This document shows, piece by piece, positions 1-13,500 of a stretch of 64,000 nucleotides of DNA; the stretch's first letter is position 1, and the number at the start of each line of letters is the position of its first letter. The position numbers and the translations under genes were made by a program. This DNA is from Eublepharis macularius. Its lineage: Eukaryota; Chordata; Lepidosauria; Squamata; Eublepharidae. The notes under the pieces were generated by a model, which did not search any database, was not told where the DNA came from, and was given only the letters and a program-made list of their open reading frames with translations. Where the stretch lies: positions 58,171,766 to 58,235,765 of the forward strand of contig NC_072801.1 in assembly GCF_028583425.1 (NCBI RefSeq), written 5' to 3'.

Positions 1-252
1 AGTGTGGTGGGCGCAGGGTAAAGTGGGGGGGGGGATACTGGGTCAGTGAGCCATTAAGAAGTGACTTCAGTTAGGTAGCAAGAGATGTGGAGTTGAGAGA
101 GTGTTTGGGGGCCCTGAAGACTTGAAAGTAGCAACAGAGTGAGTTTAATTCACAGCACCCAGCCCATACCCCTTTCAATTGCCCCATCTTCCTCCCGCAT
201 ACATACCTTGTTGCTCCTTAAGCCCCTTGTTTGTGTCTGTTTGGCAGCTTCT

Positions 253-390
253 GTAAGAACATAAGCCCTGCTGGGTCAGACCATCCAGTCCAGCATCCGG
301 TCTCTCACAGTGGCCAACCAGTTGCTCTGGATGACCATAACAGGGCATAGAGGCCAAGGCCTTTCCCTGATGTTGTCTCCTAACACAGGG
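253..390 (-). repeat. CR1-like LINE 3'-end fragment
   Basis: Reverse complement of the 3' tail seen at the end of the LINE at 31029-31648: the strand reads GTAAGAACATAAG followed by the mirrored CTGGGTCAGACC and CAGTGGCCAACCAG segments. It lies in the upstream EIF3C intron and carries no intact coding sequence. Both boundaries are approximate. Otherwise 1-1548 shows no exon that I can recognise. Confidence 0.7.
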
Positions 391-819
391 TTTCGGGGGG
401 GGGAGCTGTTCTGCCTAAGTTTCTTTTTCTCTTTTCCCCTTAAGTTCCACTTTTTCAGCAAAGATTTTTCTGAATCATCACAGCAGTGCCTTGCTTGTTC
501 TTTCTTTGCTGCCATATGACCATCTTTTGTTCCATCCATATTATTCCTTTACTAATCGCTGCTTCTTTTCTAACAATCATCATTAAGGCTCTCCAGAAAG
601 ACAGAAGGCATGTCAGTTTTATGGCATGTACTTTGCCTAGTTAGGACGCTAGTGTTGTGGGAGTCCTGTAGGCTTGCAGCCTCATTTCATTTCTAATTTC
701 CTACCCCCTCCCTTCCTGATATGCCCCTTTTGGGGAAGTAAAGTAGGTAGAAGGATGGATTAGCAACTGGCAAGTTGTTCAGGACTTCTCAGGGGGTCAG
801 TTTTGGTCTTGGGCCTATT

Positions 820-975
820 AGGCATTTATTGAATCCTCACAACAGCCCTGTGAGATAGGATATGCTCTGGCCCAAGGTCATCCAGCAAGCTTCCAAGACA
901 GAGTTGTGATTTGAACTTGGGTCTCCCAGATCCTAGTCCGGCACTCCAACCATTACACCAGGATGGCTCATGCCA
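820..975 (-). repeat. tRNA-derived SINE (reverse orientation)
   Basis: Read on the minus strand this has a tRNA-like B box (GGTTCAAATC-type), the block AAGCTTGCTGG-TGACCTTGGGCC and the ACAGGG-TTGTGAGGA region shared with other copies in the window (16815-17045, 18830-19055, 55285-55510). The 3' tail is truncated. Confidence 0.75.
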
Positions 976-1548
976 GTCTAGGTCACCACTGAGAGCACTT
1001 TTCTGTGTTTGCTGTTCTGCCAGAGGTGGTTTAGGGAGGGCAGGGTCTTTTTGGTGGTAGTTCTGAGATTGTAGCCCTCCCAAGAGATCTCTATCCTGGT
1101 GTGTTCCTACTAGATTTCAGAGCTTAACTTAAAATGCCTTTATTTAGTGGACATTTGTGGTCAGTAGACCAACAGTGTACTGGGGTTCCTTTTTATTTCT
1201 GTTGGCTCTTTTTGACCAGTTCTTATGGGTGAGTTCTTCATGGAGTTTGCTGAGCCAAGTAAAGCAAAAAGCAGTGTAAATATCTTAATAAAAATGTGAG
1301 TTAGATAAAGAATATTCAGCAAATATTGGCAAGCCAAGTTGAGTTCTAGATAATTCTGTGTCTGTTTGGATTCAGGCTGTGTGTCCTGAATTTCTAGTCT
1401 CCCACCTCGTTTTTTCCCATACTTGTTAGACCTATGGTCTACTGAGACTCCTCTTTTATTTAGGCACGTATTACTGTTGGCTCACAACTTAGGGCTAGGT
1501 TTGGTTCTAAAGTGCAAGGGTTCCATCTCATCTCTCTCTTTCTCATAG

Positions 1549-4500
1549 GCCTCTAATTCTGAGTGAAGATGAAGAAGATACAAAGAGAGTGGTGCGCAGC
1601 GCAAAAGACAAGAGGTGATGTGTTGCTGATCTTGGTGAGAAGTGGGATGCTTGGCTTCTGGAGGGCTGGGCCCAACAATACCTTCAAATGTCCAGGATAT
1701 TCCCCATTCTCACAGAGGGTCTTGTGTGACATTTTCCATCAGGCATAACAGCTGCAGCAGCCCCTTCTAAGTCACCCAGGCGGGATCCCCAGAGATGTAA
1801 CTGTTCTTCTTCTCCCACTTCCCTCCAAATTTTTGCAGGTTTGAAGAGCTGACCAACTTGATCAAAACCATCCGAAATGCCATGAAGATCCGGGATGTCA
1901 CGAAATGCCTGGAGGAGTTTGAGTTGTTGGGCAAGGCATATGGGAAGGCCAAGAGCATTGTGGACAAAGAAGGGGTGCCCCGGTTCTACATCCGCATCCT
2001 GGCAGATCTTGAGGACTACCTCAATGAGGTATTGATGTCGAGGAGGCAGTAGTTATGGATCTGTGGAGGCTGTCTCTGAGAGTTCTTGCGCCTGCTTAGG
2101 GAGGGTGACTGTCTCATGTTTTTATTTTAGTCTTCCTCTGAGGGCTTGTGGCTCTCCCTAGGTCAGGCTGAGAGAAAGAAAGAAAATGCCTGCCTAATGT
2201 TACCCAGAGAGGTTTCATGATGTTCTGTGCCTAGTTTCCCTAGTCCAGTCTTTTAACCTTTACCCCACACTGTTTTGTCATTTCCGATGACCAAGGGTAG
2301 TGCTAAGGGGTTGGGGTTTTCTTTTTCTAGCTACAGTTGTGGAGAAAAAAGAGAGTGGAACATTCCTAGCGTCTTTGTCATGGCCCTGATGTAGGAGGGG
2401 TTTGAATGGCAGAGGTGGAGCCTTAGGATAGGACTCGGGGTTTGCCAAGACCCAAAAAGTTGGGTTGGAAATGCTCAGGTCTCTTGTTTCCTTTTTTTTT
2501 TACTGCATGCCTCCTGCTTCCTGTCACGTGGAGATAAAATGAGGAGGCGTATTAAAGGGAAAGTGCTGCAGATCTGTTCGGCAGTGCAGCTCCTGACAGT
2601 CTGGAAGGGCATCTGAAGGGGGCGCGGGCAAAGTGGCATTCATTGTGGCAGCTCTTTTAGTGCATATGGAAAAGGCAACCCTTGTGGTGACTGGATCCTC
2701 GGGAGTAGGCTAAATGTGGGAAATGCAGATGAGTGTTTTCATAAGTTCCATTCCTGTGTAAGAGGCAGGTGTGGTGATCTTACTTTAACATAGCAAGGAG
2801 CACGTGCAGGAGAGAAAGGGCCAAGCTTTCTTACACCTCACCTTGCTCAGTTTCTCCAGCCCGCTTGCTTGGATCTCAGCTCCAATACCAGCTGGGGTCA
2901 GAGAAAAATGGCGTAGGAGTGGGTTGGCCCCTCTCTCCATTCCAATCTTTTAGGCATCATCTACTTTGTTAATGGAACAGAAATCCCCTTCACATCCAGC
3001 CTTGATTGGGAAGCCAGAAAGCAAGATGATCTTCCTACGTTGCATATTTTGGGAGGGAGCAAAAACTGCTTTGTGGAGCAGATGGCTGGTGTGTCATCTC
3101 TAATCGCTTCTCCCTCTTTTCTCATCCTTCATAGCTATGGGAGGACAAGGAAGGCAAGAAGAAGATGAACAAGAACAATGCCAAGGCACTGAGCACCCTG
3201 CGCCAGAAGATCCGAAAGTACAACCGGGATTATGAGAGCCAGATCACCTCCTACCGTCAGGTACCCCACACTTTAAGGCAAAGGACTTCCAGCAAGATGG
3301 TTGAGAAATACCTTGAGGAAAGGGAGGAATTGTCTTCAGTAAATCCCAGGGATGTGGATTTGTCAGCCTTGTTAAAAGCTACATGCAGCAGGAGCTTGAT
3401 GGAGTCAGGCTGTACTGTGAAAGGACAAACGGGTGTCGAGGGAGGGTAACCTATCCAGGCAGCCTGTATCACACAGTCTCTCCATTTCCCAGAATCCTGA
3501 GCAATCTGCTGATGAAGATGATGAGAAGAAGAGCGATGACTCAGAAGGTGAGTGAGGACAGAGTAGTGGGTCATGGTGTGAAGTTTCTTTATGGGTGTGA
3601 GTTTTTGTGGGGAGGACAGGGGAAGGTACACATGATGCTGGAGTTTAGTGATTGGAACCACAGGGCGTTCATCCTTAAAAAGCAGCCCAAGGGAGCAGGT
3701 GGTGGAATTCATCCAAGGCAAGAGGGGGGCTTACTAGTTGTACGCCTTATCCCTGATTTGGAATGGCCACTTGACCTTTCCTTAAGCCTCTGTAAGGGGA
3801 GTGCCCCCCCCTTCCCCCTGCCCTGTACCTAAAGTGGAGGAGGTGTTTTCGATCAGGGACACAGCACATGAAGGGGAGAGTTAAGCACAGCCATCCATGG
3901 TACTGAAATCCCAATCCAGGTTCAACCATGGTGGCTCTTTAGGACCAAACAGCCCATCAGGACTTCCAGAACTTGGCACCAGACAATTTTTTTCCTTTTC
4001 CCTGCTTATTTTATTTTCAGGATCTTCCTCTATGGATGAAGATGATGATGATGGGATGGGCGCAGCTGCCTTCCTGAAGAAGAAGGAAGGCGCTGGCGAA
4101 GGACGTGGCAAATTCCTCAAAAAGATGGAGGTGAGAGCTGTGAAACAGCTGCTCCAGGGCCACCCCCACCCACATCTGTCCTGCAGAAGGAATCTGGGGC
4201 AGCTCACTGGATTGTAGAGATCAGGTGTGGGGTTAAGGGGGGGAGAGAGAGGGTGGGGGGTGAAAACCTTTACACAGACCTTGGAAACAGAGATGGGTTT
4301 CCTGGAGGCTTGGCAGTGATAAAGCCCTTTCCCCAGTTGGTTGTTGCTTTTCACTACTCACTCCTTGCCTCCCCACCCCTGCACTGCATATGCATAGGAA
4401 TCTTTGACAGGGTTTGCTGGTTGATCATCTTTCTCCCTTTCTACTTTTCCTCTGGCAGGATGAAGATGAGGAGGAGGAGGATTCTGATGATGATGAGGAC

Positions 4501-7500
4501 TGGGGTTCATCGGATTCTGAATCTGACTCTGAGTCAGATGAGGATGAAGGCAAATATACCTCGTTGGCCTTCAAGTTCCTTAAAAAGTAAGAGGGATGGT
4601 TATATTGGGCATGGTGGGAGACATAGTTGAGTGTCTGTATCTGGGCATGTACGCAAGACTTAAGGAGCAGCATTATCTCTATTAAATAATGGGCGGCAAG
4701 GGCCTTCAGCAGTGAAGTGATCTCTGGTCAGAATGTACCACTTCTAATCTGAAAACAAAGCTCTTGAGTTGTGTTGGTCCCTGGACTGAATAACTGACAT
4801 TGTCAAAGGACCTAGCCAACTATTTGGGCCTTGTTTCTATAGCAAATGACATCTGCGCCTGTTGCTTAACAGTCTCCTGGGAGGCAAGGACACTTTTTAG
4901 GCCTAGATAACCGTGGAAATATGGAAATCTCCAGGGCCAGAGTCTGCTGGGTGCAATTTTCATCTAGGAAAACTGAGCTGTGCAAGTTGGCTAAGGTGGC
5001 ACCTTGGATTTTGGCTTTATTTTGAGCATTCCCTGGAGACTTGGCATATTTAACCCATGTTTAGAAACTAGTTTTGTTAAGTAAATACTCAGATGATCTT
5101 GCCCAGCTTAGGTGGATTGGTAATGCTCCATTACTTGGTGCATCTGTGGGAATTTGGTTTATATGGCTTATATGGTTATGATTTGATTTTTAGGTTGGAT
5201 TTATTAGTGCATGGCTCAGTTTGTAAGAGGCAAGTCGCTGTTTCTAGATTTCACTGGCAGCCGAGGTCCAGTTTTGCCAGGCGTGTCACAGATAGGCAGC
5301 TACTAGAAACTCGGTTCCCGCATGCCCGGAGGCCCAATTCAGGATTGTGTCATGGAGTGAGGAGCAGGCTTCACTTCCTCACCCCACTCCTCACTGTCTG
5401 CTATACCAGAAACAGCTTGGGAGAAGTTAGTTGCACCGTTAGGGCGCTGCATGTGCACTTAGGGAAGTGGGAAACCCAGCTTCTGGCAAGCCACATGGTC
5501 TAGTTTGGACCTTCAGACTTCGTAGGTTAAAAAGAACAAGCTTACTTTAACCCATCCTCGATTCTCCTAACAGAACTGGAACTGAAGAGGATAAGAGGGT
5601 TCTGGAGAAGAAACGTGAGGAGAAGGCTAAGAAGAAGCAAGACCACAAATCTAGGAGATACGAAGGTGATGAGGATGACAATGAGAGTGGCGAGTGGGAG
5701 AAGGTCAAGGGAGGTGTCCCACTGGTTAAGGTAAGGCACTGCTGCTGCCCCCTCCAGGCAGCCAAGGGACTGGCAGTGAGATGCAGCATGAAACAGAGGA
5801 CTGCCGCTGCCTCTTCGTTTTCATCGCTGCTCATCATCTGCCTTTTTTTCTTGCTGCAGGAGAAGCCCAAGATGTTTGCCAAAGGCACAGAGATCAACCA
5901 TGCAGTGGTGGTGAAGAAGCTCAATGAGATCCTCCAAGCCCGGGGGAAGAAAGGCACCGATAGGTGAGACTAGGACGGGGGGAGAATATTTTGTACAAGA
6001 AGGGTGTTGTCTCCCTTGACTTTTCCAGACTGCCAAATTGCCCCTTGGCTGATGCCATCCTTTAGTTCACCTGTCATGTTTCCTTGTGATACTGGGACTA
6101 GGCTGCCAGAAGCAGAGCTGGCCCCTAGTTTTTGTGGGCAGGAGACTACACGTGGGTCCCTTCAACTCTCAGTTTTGCTTTTAGACCTGAAGGAAGTAGC
6201 TGAAACCCTTGTGAATGTGCAAACTCCTTTCCGTAACCACAGCCAGCCTCAGAAGAGCTGAGATTTTGAGAGGCATCTCCAAAGGCAAAGGGTGCTGCTT
6301 CTATGCACAGCCTCTTGCTTCATAGACTTATAAAATCCATGTCTGGAAATCACATAGGAGAGTCTTGCTATTGATGTCAATGGGAGAGGGTAGTCCCCCT
6401 AGGTGTGCATTAATAGGAATTACAGTTGCATGGAGAGCTGGTGGGCCCTTCAGCTGTCCCTAGACCATGGCAAGTGCCCAGTGCCACCTATTGTTGATAC
6501 CAGCCATAGTTACAGCTGACAGGGGCTGCAGTGAGGAGGGAGCAGAATCACCTCCTTGCTTCTCTCCAGTGGGGGTTATTTTTCTGCCCCTTCTCCTTCT
6601 TTGCTGCAGCTCCACAAGCATTCAGCAGTCCTGGGAATCAACTTTCCCAGGGTGGAAGGAGTTTCTGGGAGGAAATAATGCAGGAAATATCCATGATTCT
6701 TGCACAGGTGGATCACTAGATCTAACTCAGTGTTCATTAGAGTTCAAGGCTTTAGCATAGGCCAGTGAGTGCTGTGCTATCTTTGGGCATTATCATTGAG
6801 TAATTTTTCCTCCATCTATACAAATACATGCTGATCCAACCCTTTCTCCCTCTCAGGGCAGCACAGATTGAACTTCTGCAGCTGCTGGTTGGAATTGCAG
6901 CGGAGAACAACCTGGGAATTGCCATTGATGTAAAAATCAAGTTCAACATTGTTGCTTCCTTGTATGATTACAACCCCAACCTGGCAACTTACATGAAGGT
7001 ATGGGGGCAGGAGTGGGGATAGATCTCCAGCATGAAGCTCAATCCCTTTCCCTTGGGACATGTGGCCTTGTGAAGCTGTGGCTACTGTCCTGAAATGCTG
7101 AGTGGCTTTTTTGCCCTGCTTGTCATGTAGCCAGAAATGTGGCAGAAATGCCTTGACTGCATCAACGAGCTTATGGATATCCTCTTCGCACATCCCAACA
7201 TCTTCATTGGTGAGAATATTGCAGAAGACTCGGAGAACTTGTCCAACAATGAACAGGTTAGTGTCACATGGGTGCTTCTGGGCCTAGGCTAATAAGTCCT
7301 CTCTCAAATGCCAAAAGAGTCCTGGAAAGGGCCCTGCTCTCTCCTACTGCCTTTTACTGTCAGAAACCAGCCCTGGAATATTGGCTAAACTGTTATGGTT
7401 CTCTAGCAACTGTTATGATTGTATGTAGCTCCTCCTTTGTCATCAGGACAGTGTGGATTGAGCTGGAGGCAGTGCATAAGGATGTTGGTGTAGATGAGCT

Positions 7501-10500
7501 AGCCAAAAATAAGAGGGCAGGAGCGTGCATGTGTGTGTATTTGCATATAGTATCATAGACAGCAGACTTCAAATAAACACTTTATGACCTGCAGCATTAT
7601 GTTTGAGCACAGGCAACATTTAAAGATGTTTGTTCTGCTACTGAACAACCAAAAGAGGGAGGGATGGGTTCCACCCAGGGTAGAACTGGTCACCTAAGGT
7701 CCAAACAAAGTGTTGGGTCTGGCGTGAGTTAGGTTATGGTTCCTCTGACCTTTGTACACCCAGGTATGAACTGAAGTTCCCAAACATACAAGCAATACAC
7801 ATGGACCCCTGCAGTGGGGCAAATAGCAATCCCCCAGGCCATTTCAGCTCATGAAAATGGCACAGGAAGGAGGGCTAAAACCCATCCTCCCCCTGCACTG
7901 CACTCCTAAGCCAAGTACAGCCCTGACATGCTTAGTCCAGTTCCCTGGCATGTCTGGCTGTGCACAAATCAGTCTTGTGCCAGATGTGACATCTGCTTTG
8001 GTCCTAATAAAGAAAAGGCATTTTTACTTAGTAATAATGGGCCAGAGAGGCAGCTGCTTCTGTGCTGTCATTTGTTCATCCGTAACCTTTTGCCTAATGT
8101 TATACCCTGGCTTAATAAAAGGCTCTGTGGATGCGAGTTTGATTCATTGCTGCTTAATGGTGCTTGTGTTTTTCTTGCTGTTCTGCCATAATAGTGCTTC
8201 TCTGTGACCACTGTTGTTCTGGCCAGCGGCAGAAGTGGTCCGTGTGTTTACTACGCCCAGTGGCATTTGACACCCCTAAATTCCTTTGCCTGTTTCCTTT
8301 TCGTAGCCCCTCCGTGTACGTGGCTGCATTCTAACACTGGTGGAGCGGATGGATGAGGAATTCACCAAGATCATGCAGAACACAGACCCCCACTCCCAAG
8401 GTGGGTGTGTTGGGGAAGGAATCTTGGAGACCCAAACTGGGGCTTGCAGGGGGAGAATTGGGAGTGGGACTGAAGCCTGCAGCTAGAAGAGGGCTGCTGT
8501 AAGATCACTCTGCTGTACAGGAAGCTCATGTGCTTGGCATTGTAAGAATTACTTCAGTCTGTTGGCTTGTTCCAAAAAATCTCCTTCCCTGCATTAGGAA
8601 GGGTTTTAAAAAATTGTATTGCGAAGAGCAATGTGTGGCATGTATGGAGAGGGGAGGGGGGTGGAATTGAATGAGGAGCAGCTACTTGAAGAAGCCTCCA
8701 CTTTGAACACAGATTCCTTGTTTAGACACATCCTGCACGTGTTCAGATTTGAATGAAGCTATCATAAGGACTAGAAACGGGGGAGGGGGTTAAGCATCCC
8801 TAAAATCGAAAGCTGAAATTCTTATTATTCTGCACTCAATATTGTTCTGTTTTACATGGCATGTTGGAAATGGCTGGCCCTGCCTGTAAGAATATTGTAA
8901 GAATGCCTGTTCTGTCTCCACCAGAGTATGTGGATCACCTGAAGGACGAGGCCCGGGTCTGCAAGATCATCGAACGTGTGCAGGTCTACCTGCAGGACAA
9001 AGGAACCACAGAGGAGATCTGCCGTGTTTACCTCCGATGCATCCTTCACACTTACTACAAGTTTGACTACAAGGCCCACCAGCGGCAGCAGGGGCCAGCT
9101 GGGGACAGCAAGGTTGGTTCACCCCAGGAAGTGGCCAGGCCCCACCTGGACAGCAAGTGCGTCAGTGTCTGCAGCTGTAGCGTGCCAGTGTTTTGAGAGG
9201 GGAGGGTGGTATATATGTGTGTGGCACAGCTCCTAAGACGAGAGGAGGAGGAGGTTTGCCGTATTCTGACAAGAGGTGTGTGATTTCTGCAGCTCCAGTG
9301 TAGTACAGGAGTTGTAATAGACATTTGTGGCTTGGAGATGTTGTTTGCAAGCTGGCCAAACTTCAGGGATTTTTGTTTTGAAGATAAAGCATTGCATGGA
9401 TATCAAGGGCTTGGAGGGAGAAAGACGTTAGGGGTTTTCAGGCATATGCATATTCACAACTAAGCTTCCTCGGAGGTTATCCTGAGAAGTGAGACGTTGT
9501 TGATGGTGCCAAGAATGTTTTGTGAAGATCTCTAACACACACATCCCCCCCACACGTCCTGAGCTACAATTCCTTGATTTGGGAGCCTTGAGGAAAAAAA
9601 ATAGATTTGAAGTTAGCTTCCATTCCTAGGGTAGATGTAGGTTGGGAATTGTGGCAGGGAATATTCACAGGTGATTTTTCCAGTGGAATGCAGAATAGGG
9701 GCTCGTCCCTTGGTTATTTTACAGTCATGGTTATCTTTTTGCTTGTAGTCAGAACAGGACCAGGCTGAAAACGAAGCTGAGGATTCTGCAGTCTTAATGG
9801 AGCGCCTCTGCAAGTTCATCTATGCCAAGGACCGGACAGACCGGATTCGTACCTGTGCCATCCTGTGCCACATTTACCACCACGCCCTGCATGATCGCTG
9901 GTACCAGGCCCGTGATCTGATGCTCATGAGCCACCTGCAGGACAATATTCAGCATGCAGACCCTCCAGTACAGGTTAGAGAACAAAAATAGGGCAAGAAG
10001 GATTTTGGGAGTAGAGGGAGAGATTAGGTATAGCCAGTCCTCCAAGGGCAGTGAGTGACTGGCCTAAAGTGGCCACCTCTCCCAAGAAGCTAGCTGTTTC
10101 ACTTGGATAAATGATGGTGCTAGGCTTGGAATGGAGCAGAACCTGTTACTGCACAGAGATCCAGTGTGGTTTAGTGGCTAGAGCATCTTTGAAGACCCAG
10201 TTTCCAATCCCCACTCTGCTATAGAAGCTCTTTGGGTGACCTTGGATCACTAATTCACTCTTAGCCTGACCTACTTCACAGGGTGGTTGTTACAAGAGAG
10301 CCAGTTTGGTGTAGTGGTTAAGAGCACGGGACTCTAAGCTGGAGATCCGGGTTTGATTCCCCACTCCTCCACTTGAAGCCAGCTAGGTGACCTCCTCCTC
10401 CTCATTATTATTAATGATAATGGTAAATAGAGGAGGGAAACAATGTGTGAAGCTGCTTTGGGAGTCCCTATTGGGAAGAAAAGCTGAGTATAAATATCTA

Positions 10501-13500
10501 AACAAACTGGTGATCTTCCTGTCTTCATGCTATGTACATATCCAGTAGCCTGAGCCACCCTTCTCGGACGCGATTCCTTTCCTAGTTTCACACTGGGCTC
10601 TGCCATTGTTCTCTTGGGGAAAAAAACAGGCTTGGGGAACAAGGAGGTAGGGTAGACTGGCTGGGAAAGTGTAAAGGCTGAAGAAGGTCAAATAGTCTGT
10701 GACATAGGACTAGTTCTTTGCCCTCATTTCTGTGCCTTCTTCTCTATGAAAACAGCCACAGGAAGCAGGGTGGGCTGTTGGTCATGGCCTATACAGGCAG
10801 AAGGCAGCCATAATTAGTAAGCACTGAAGGTCATGACCTCTGTAACTCCTCTCTTTACTATTGCAGATTCTGTATAACAGGACAATGGTGCAGCTGGGCA
10901 TCTGCGCCTTCCGCCAGGGAATGATTAAGGATGCCCACAATGCCCTGCTGGACATCCAGTCGAGCGGGCGGGCCAAGGAGCTGCTGGGGCAGGGCCTGCT
11001 GATGCGCAGCATGCAGGAGCGCAACCAAGAGCAAGAGAAGATCGAGAAGCGCCGGCAGGTTCCCTTCCACATGCACATCAACCTGGAGCTTCTAGAGTGC
11101 GTCTACCTGGTGTCAGCCATGCTGCTCGAGATCCCCTACATGGCTGCCCATGAGTTCGATGCTCGGCGGCGCATGATCAGCAAGCAGTTCCACCACCAGC
11201 TGCGTGTGGGCGAGCGCCAGCCGCTTCTTGGTGAGTGGGTTCCTGGGTACCCGAGTCAGCCATTTTTTCTGAGAAAATGGCTTTTCTGGCTGTTGCTGCT
11301 TCTGAGTGGACAAGGTAACTGTCGGCAGGGATTTCCTTCATGCTTGATTTGGTAATCTAAGGTCCTTCAACTCCTTTATATTCCAGGTCCCCCAGAGTCA
11401 ATGAGGGAGCATGTGGTGGCTGCTTCCAAGGCAATGAAGATGGGAGACTGGAAGACGTGCCACCGTTTCATCGTCAATGAGAAAATGAACGGGAAGGTCT
11501 GGGACCTCTTCCCGGAGGCTGACAAAGTGCGCAGCATGCTTATCCGGTCAGTTTGGAGTGGGAATTCGGAGTGGGCGGAAGGCAGGGGAGAGTATGAGAA
11601 AATCCAGCCTTTTTCTTTTAAATGTGAAGCTGTGGATTATGCAGAAGCAAGGAGAACAGTCAGAGGAAGAAGGGGGGATGAGAGGGTGGGCAGGCTTTAC
11701 AGAGGGGAGTATTTGAGACGGAGAGAAGGGAGCAGAAGTGAGTGGATTATACCAAGAGCGGATTACACCTCGTTCATGCACAGGAGCTTGGGGACTGTGG
11801 CTTGCAACAGGAAAGAGTAGTTCAGCCCTTTACTGATTCTTCCTTTCAGACCCAGGACCCGCTTTAATACCAGCCTGCTATACGGGTCAGTTTATGTGGT
11901 TGTTCTTAAATGTATTCTTTTACTTCCATTTTGGGGACTGCAGTCATCACTTTCCCCTAGAGAACTCTGGGAATCTTAGTTCTATGTATGCGAGAGTCAA
12001 GCTAAATGTGCAGTTTTTTAAAGAGTTTGGTCTAGGTTCCCCAGACCCAACTCGGATTCCCTGCAGCCACACAGCAGCTGTGGGAATGGCTGTTAAAAAA
12101 TACAGGAGAGCCCAGAAAGCGACAGAATGGCACAAGGGGGGGAGGAATGCTCCCCCACACGCCTTCTTCCAAAATAGGAGGGGGGGGGGATGTATCTGTT
12201 TTTGCTGGTCTGTGTGGAGCATTCTCTGCACGTGGAGCAGTGAAAACGAGGAAATCCCCTCACCCGTGGTGCTGTTTTGACACAGGCGAACGGCTTGAGG
12301 GGGGGGGGAGGCAGGAGCTCTTCCTTCCCCTGTGGTGGCATTCTGAGGCTGTTTGGGCCCACCTTTATTTTTTTTAACAACCATTCCCTAAAGCTGCTGT
12401 GTGGCTGCAGGGAACCCAGACTTAACTCTTTAAAAACCTGCATTGTTTAGCTTGACCCTCAGTCTCAGTCAGAGAATTATTTTGCATTTGCACCATATGG
12501 CAACTCCCAGGCTTTTTGGAGGAGGCCATACTGGTTAAAATGCTGTAGCAATTGCATTAGCATTAAATATGAAAACTGCATCCTTTTCTTTATTTGTTTA
12601 TTTAACTTCTAGCCGCCCTCCCCGCAGGCGGGCTCAGGGCAGGTTACAACAGGGTATAAATACATTTTAAAACACAATAAAAACCAAATCATGATACAAA
12701 TGTAAAATACAGGTACCAAAGGTAGCAGCCATTCCATCCACCTCTGCCGAAGTGCACAGGGGGAGGCGGAGTGGTAATCTGTTCAGGTCACACTGACTTC
12801 TCATGTGGGGGAGATGAAATGTCTATATAGCCCCTCCCCAATAGGAGAGCATTGGGGAGGCTTATTGGATGGATATAAGGCCGACCTCAGTCATATGCGT
12901 GGTGGAACATCTCCGTCTTGCAGGCCCACCAGAATAAAAGATCTTGGCAGGCTCAAGTGTGTACAGACAGTTCCACCAGGTTGGGGGCAGGACCCTCCTC
13001 TCCAGCATTGACTTAAAAAAAAAAAAAACTAGTTCATCTGCTCATGAAACCCAGGTTAGACCAGGTCATGTGCGTTGGGTTTAGTTGAAGACAAATGGTT
13101 TTTGGGTCCAGCTAGCCAAGGTGCTGGGAGGCCCATGATGGTGGTTCTTTCCACGTTTCAGAGCTTGCTTGCACCTCTGCACAGTACCAGTTTGGATCAT
13201 TGGGGAAGTGGAGAAAAGCAGGTTTATTATTTTTTTTTCTTTTACAGGGTGGTTAATAACGGAAATTAAACTAAGTTGACAGGGTTAAGCTCAGTCCCTT
13301 CCCATCTGTGCATTTGCCCATAAATGTTAGATCAGTGAGGAAGATCTTCATTGTGCGTAGTTTGTCCTTTTAGAGATTCCTCTTTCTAAGCTCTTCTGGC
13401 TGTTTCTCTGGCTCCCCCTACAGGAAGATCCAAGAGGAGTCTCTTCGAACCTACCTCTTCACTTACAGCAGCGTCTATGATTCCATCAGGTACTGAGATG

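Noticed and set aside
3881-4354. 157-codon minus-strand open frame
   Set aside because: Antisense to the acidic EIF3C exon at 4021-4130; Glu/Asp codons read backwards give Ser/Leu/Phe-rich frames.
10297-10380. tRNA gene suggested by A and B boxes
   Set aside because: The boxes belong to a SINE: the rest does not form a cloverleaf and the same body recurs in many copies.
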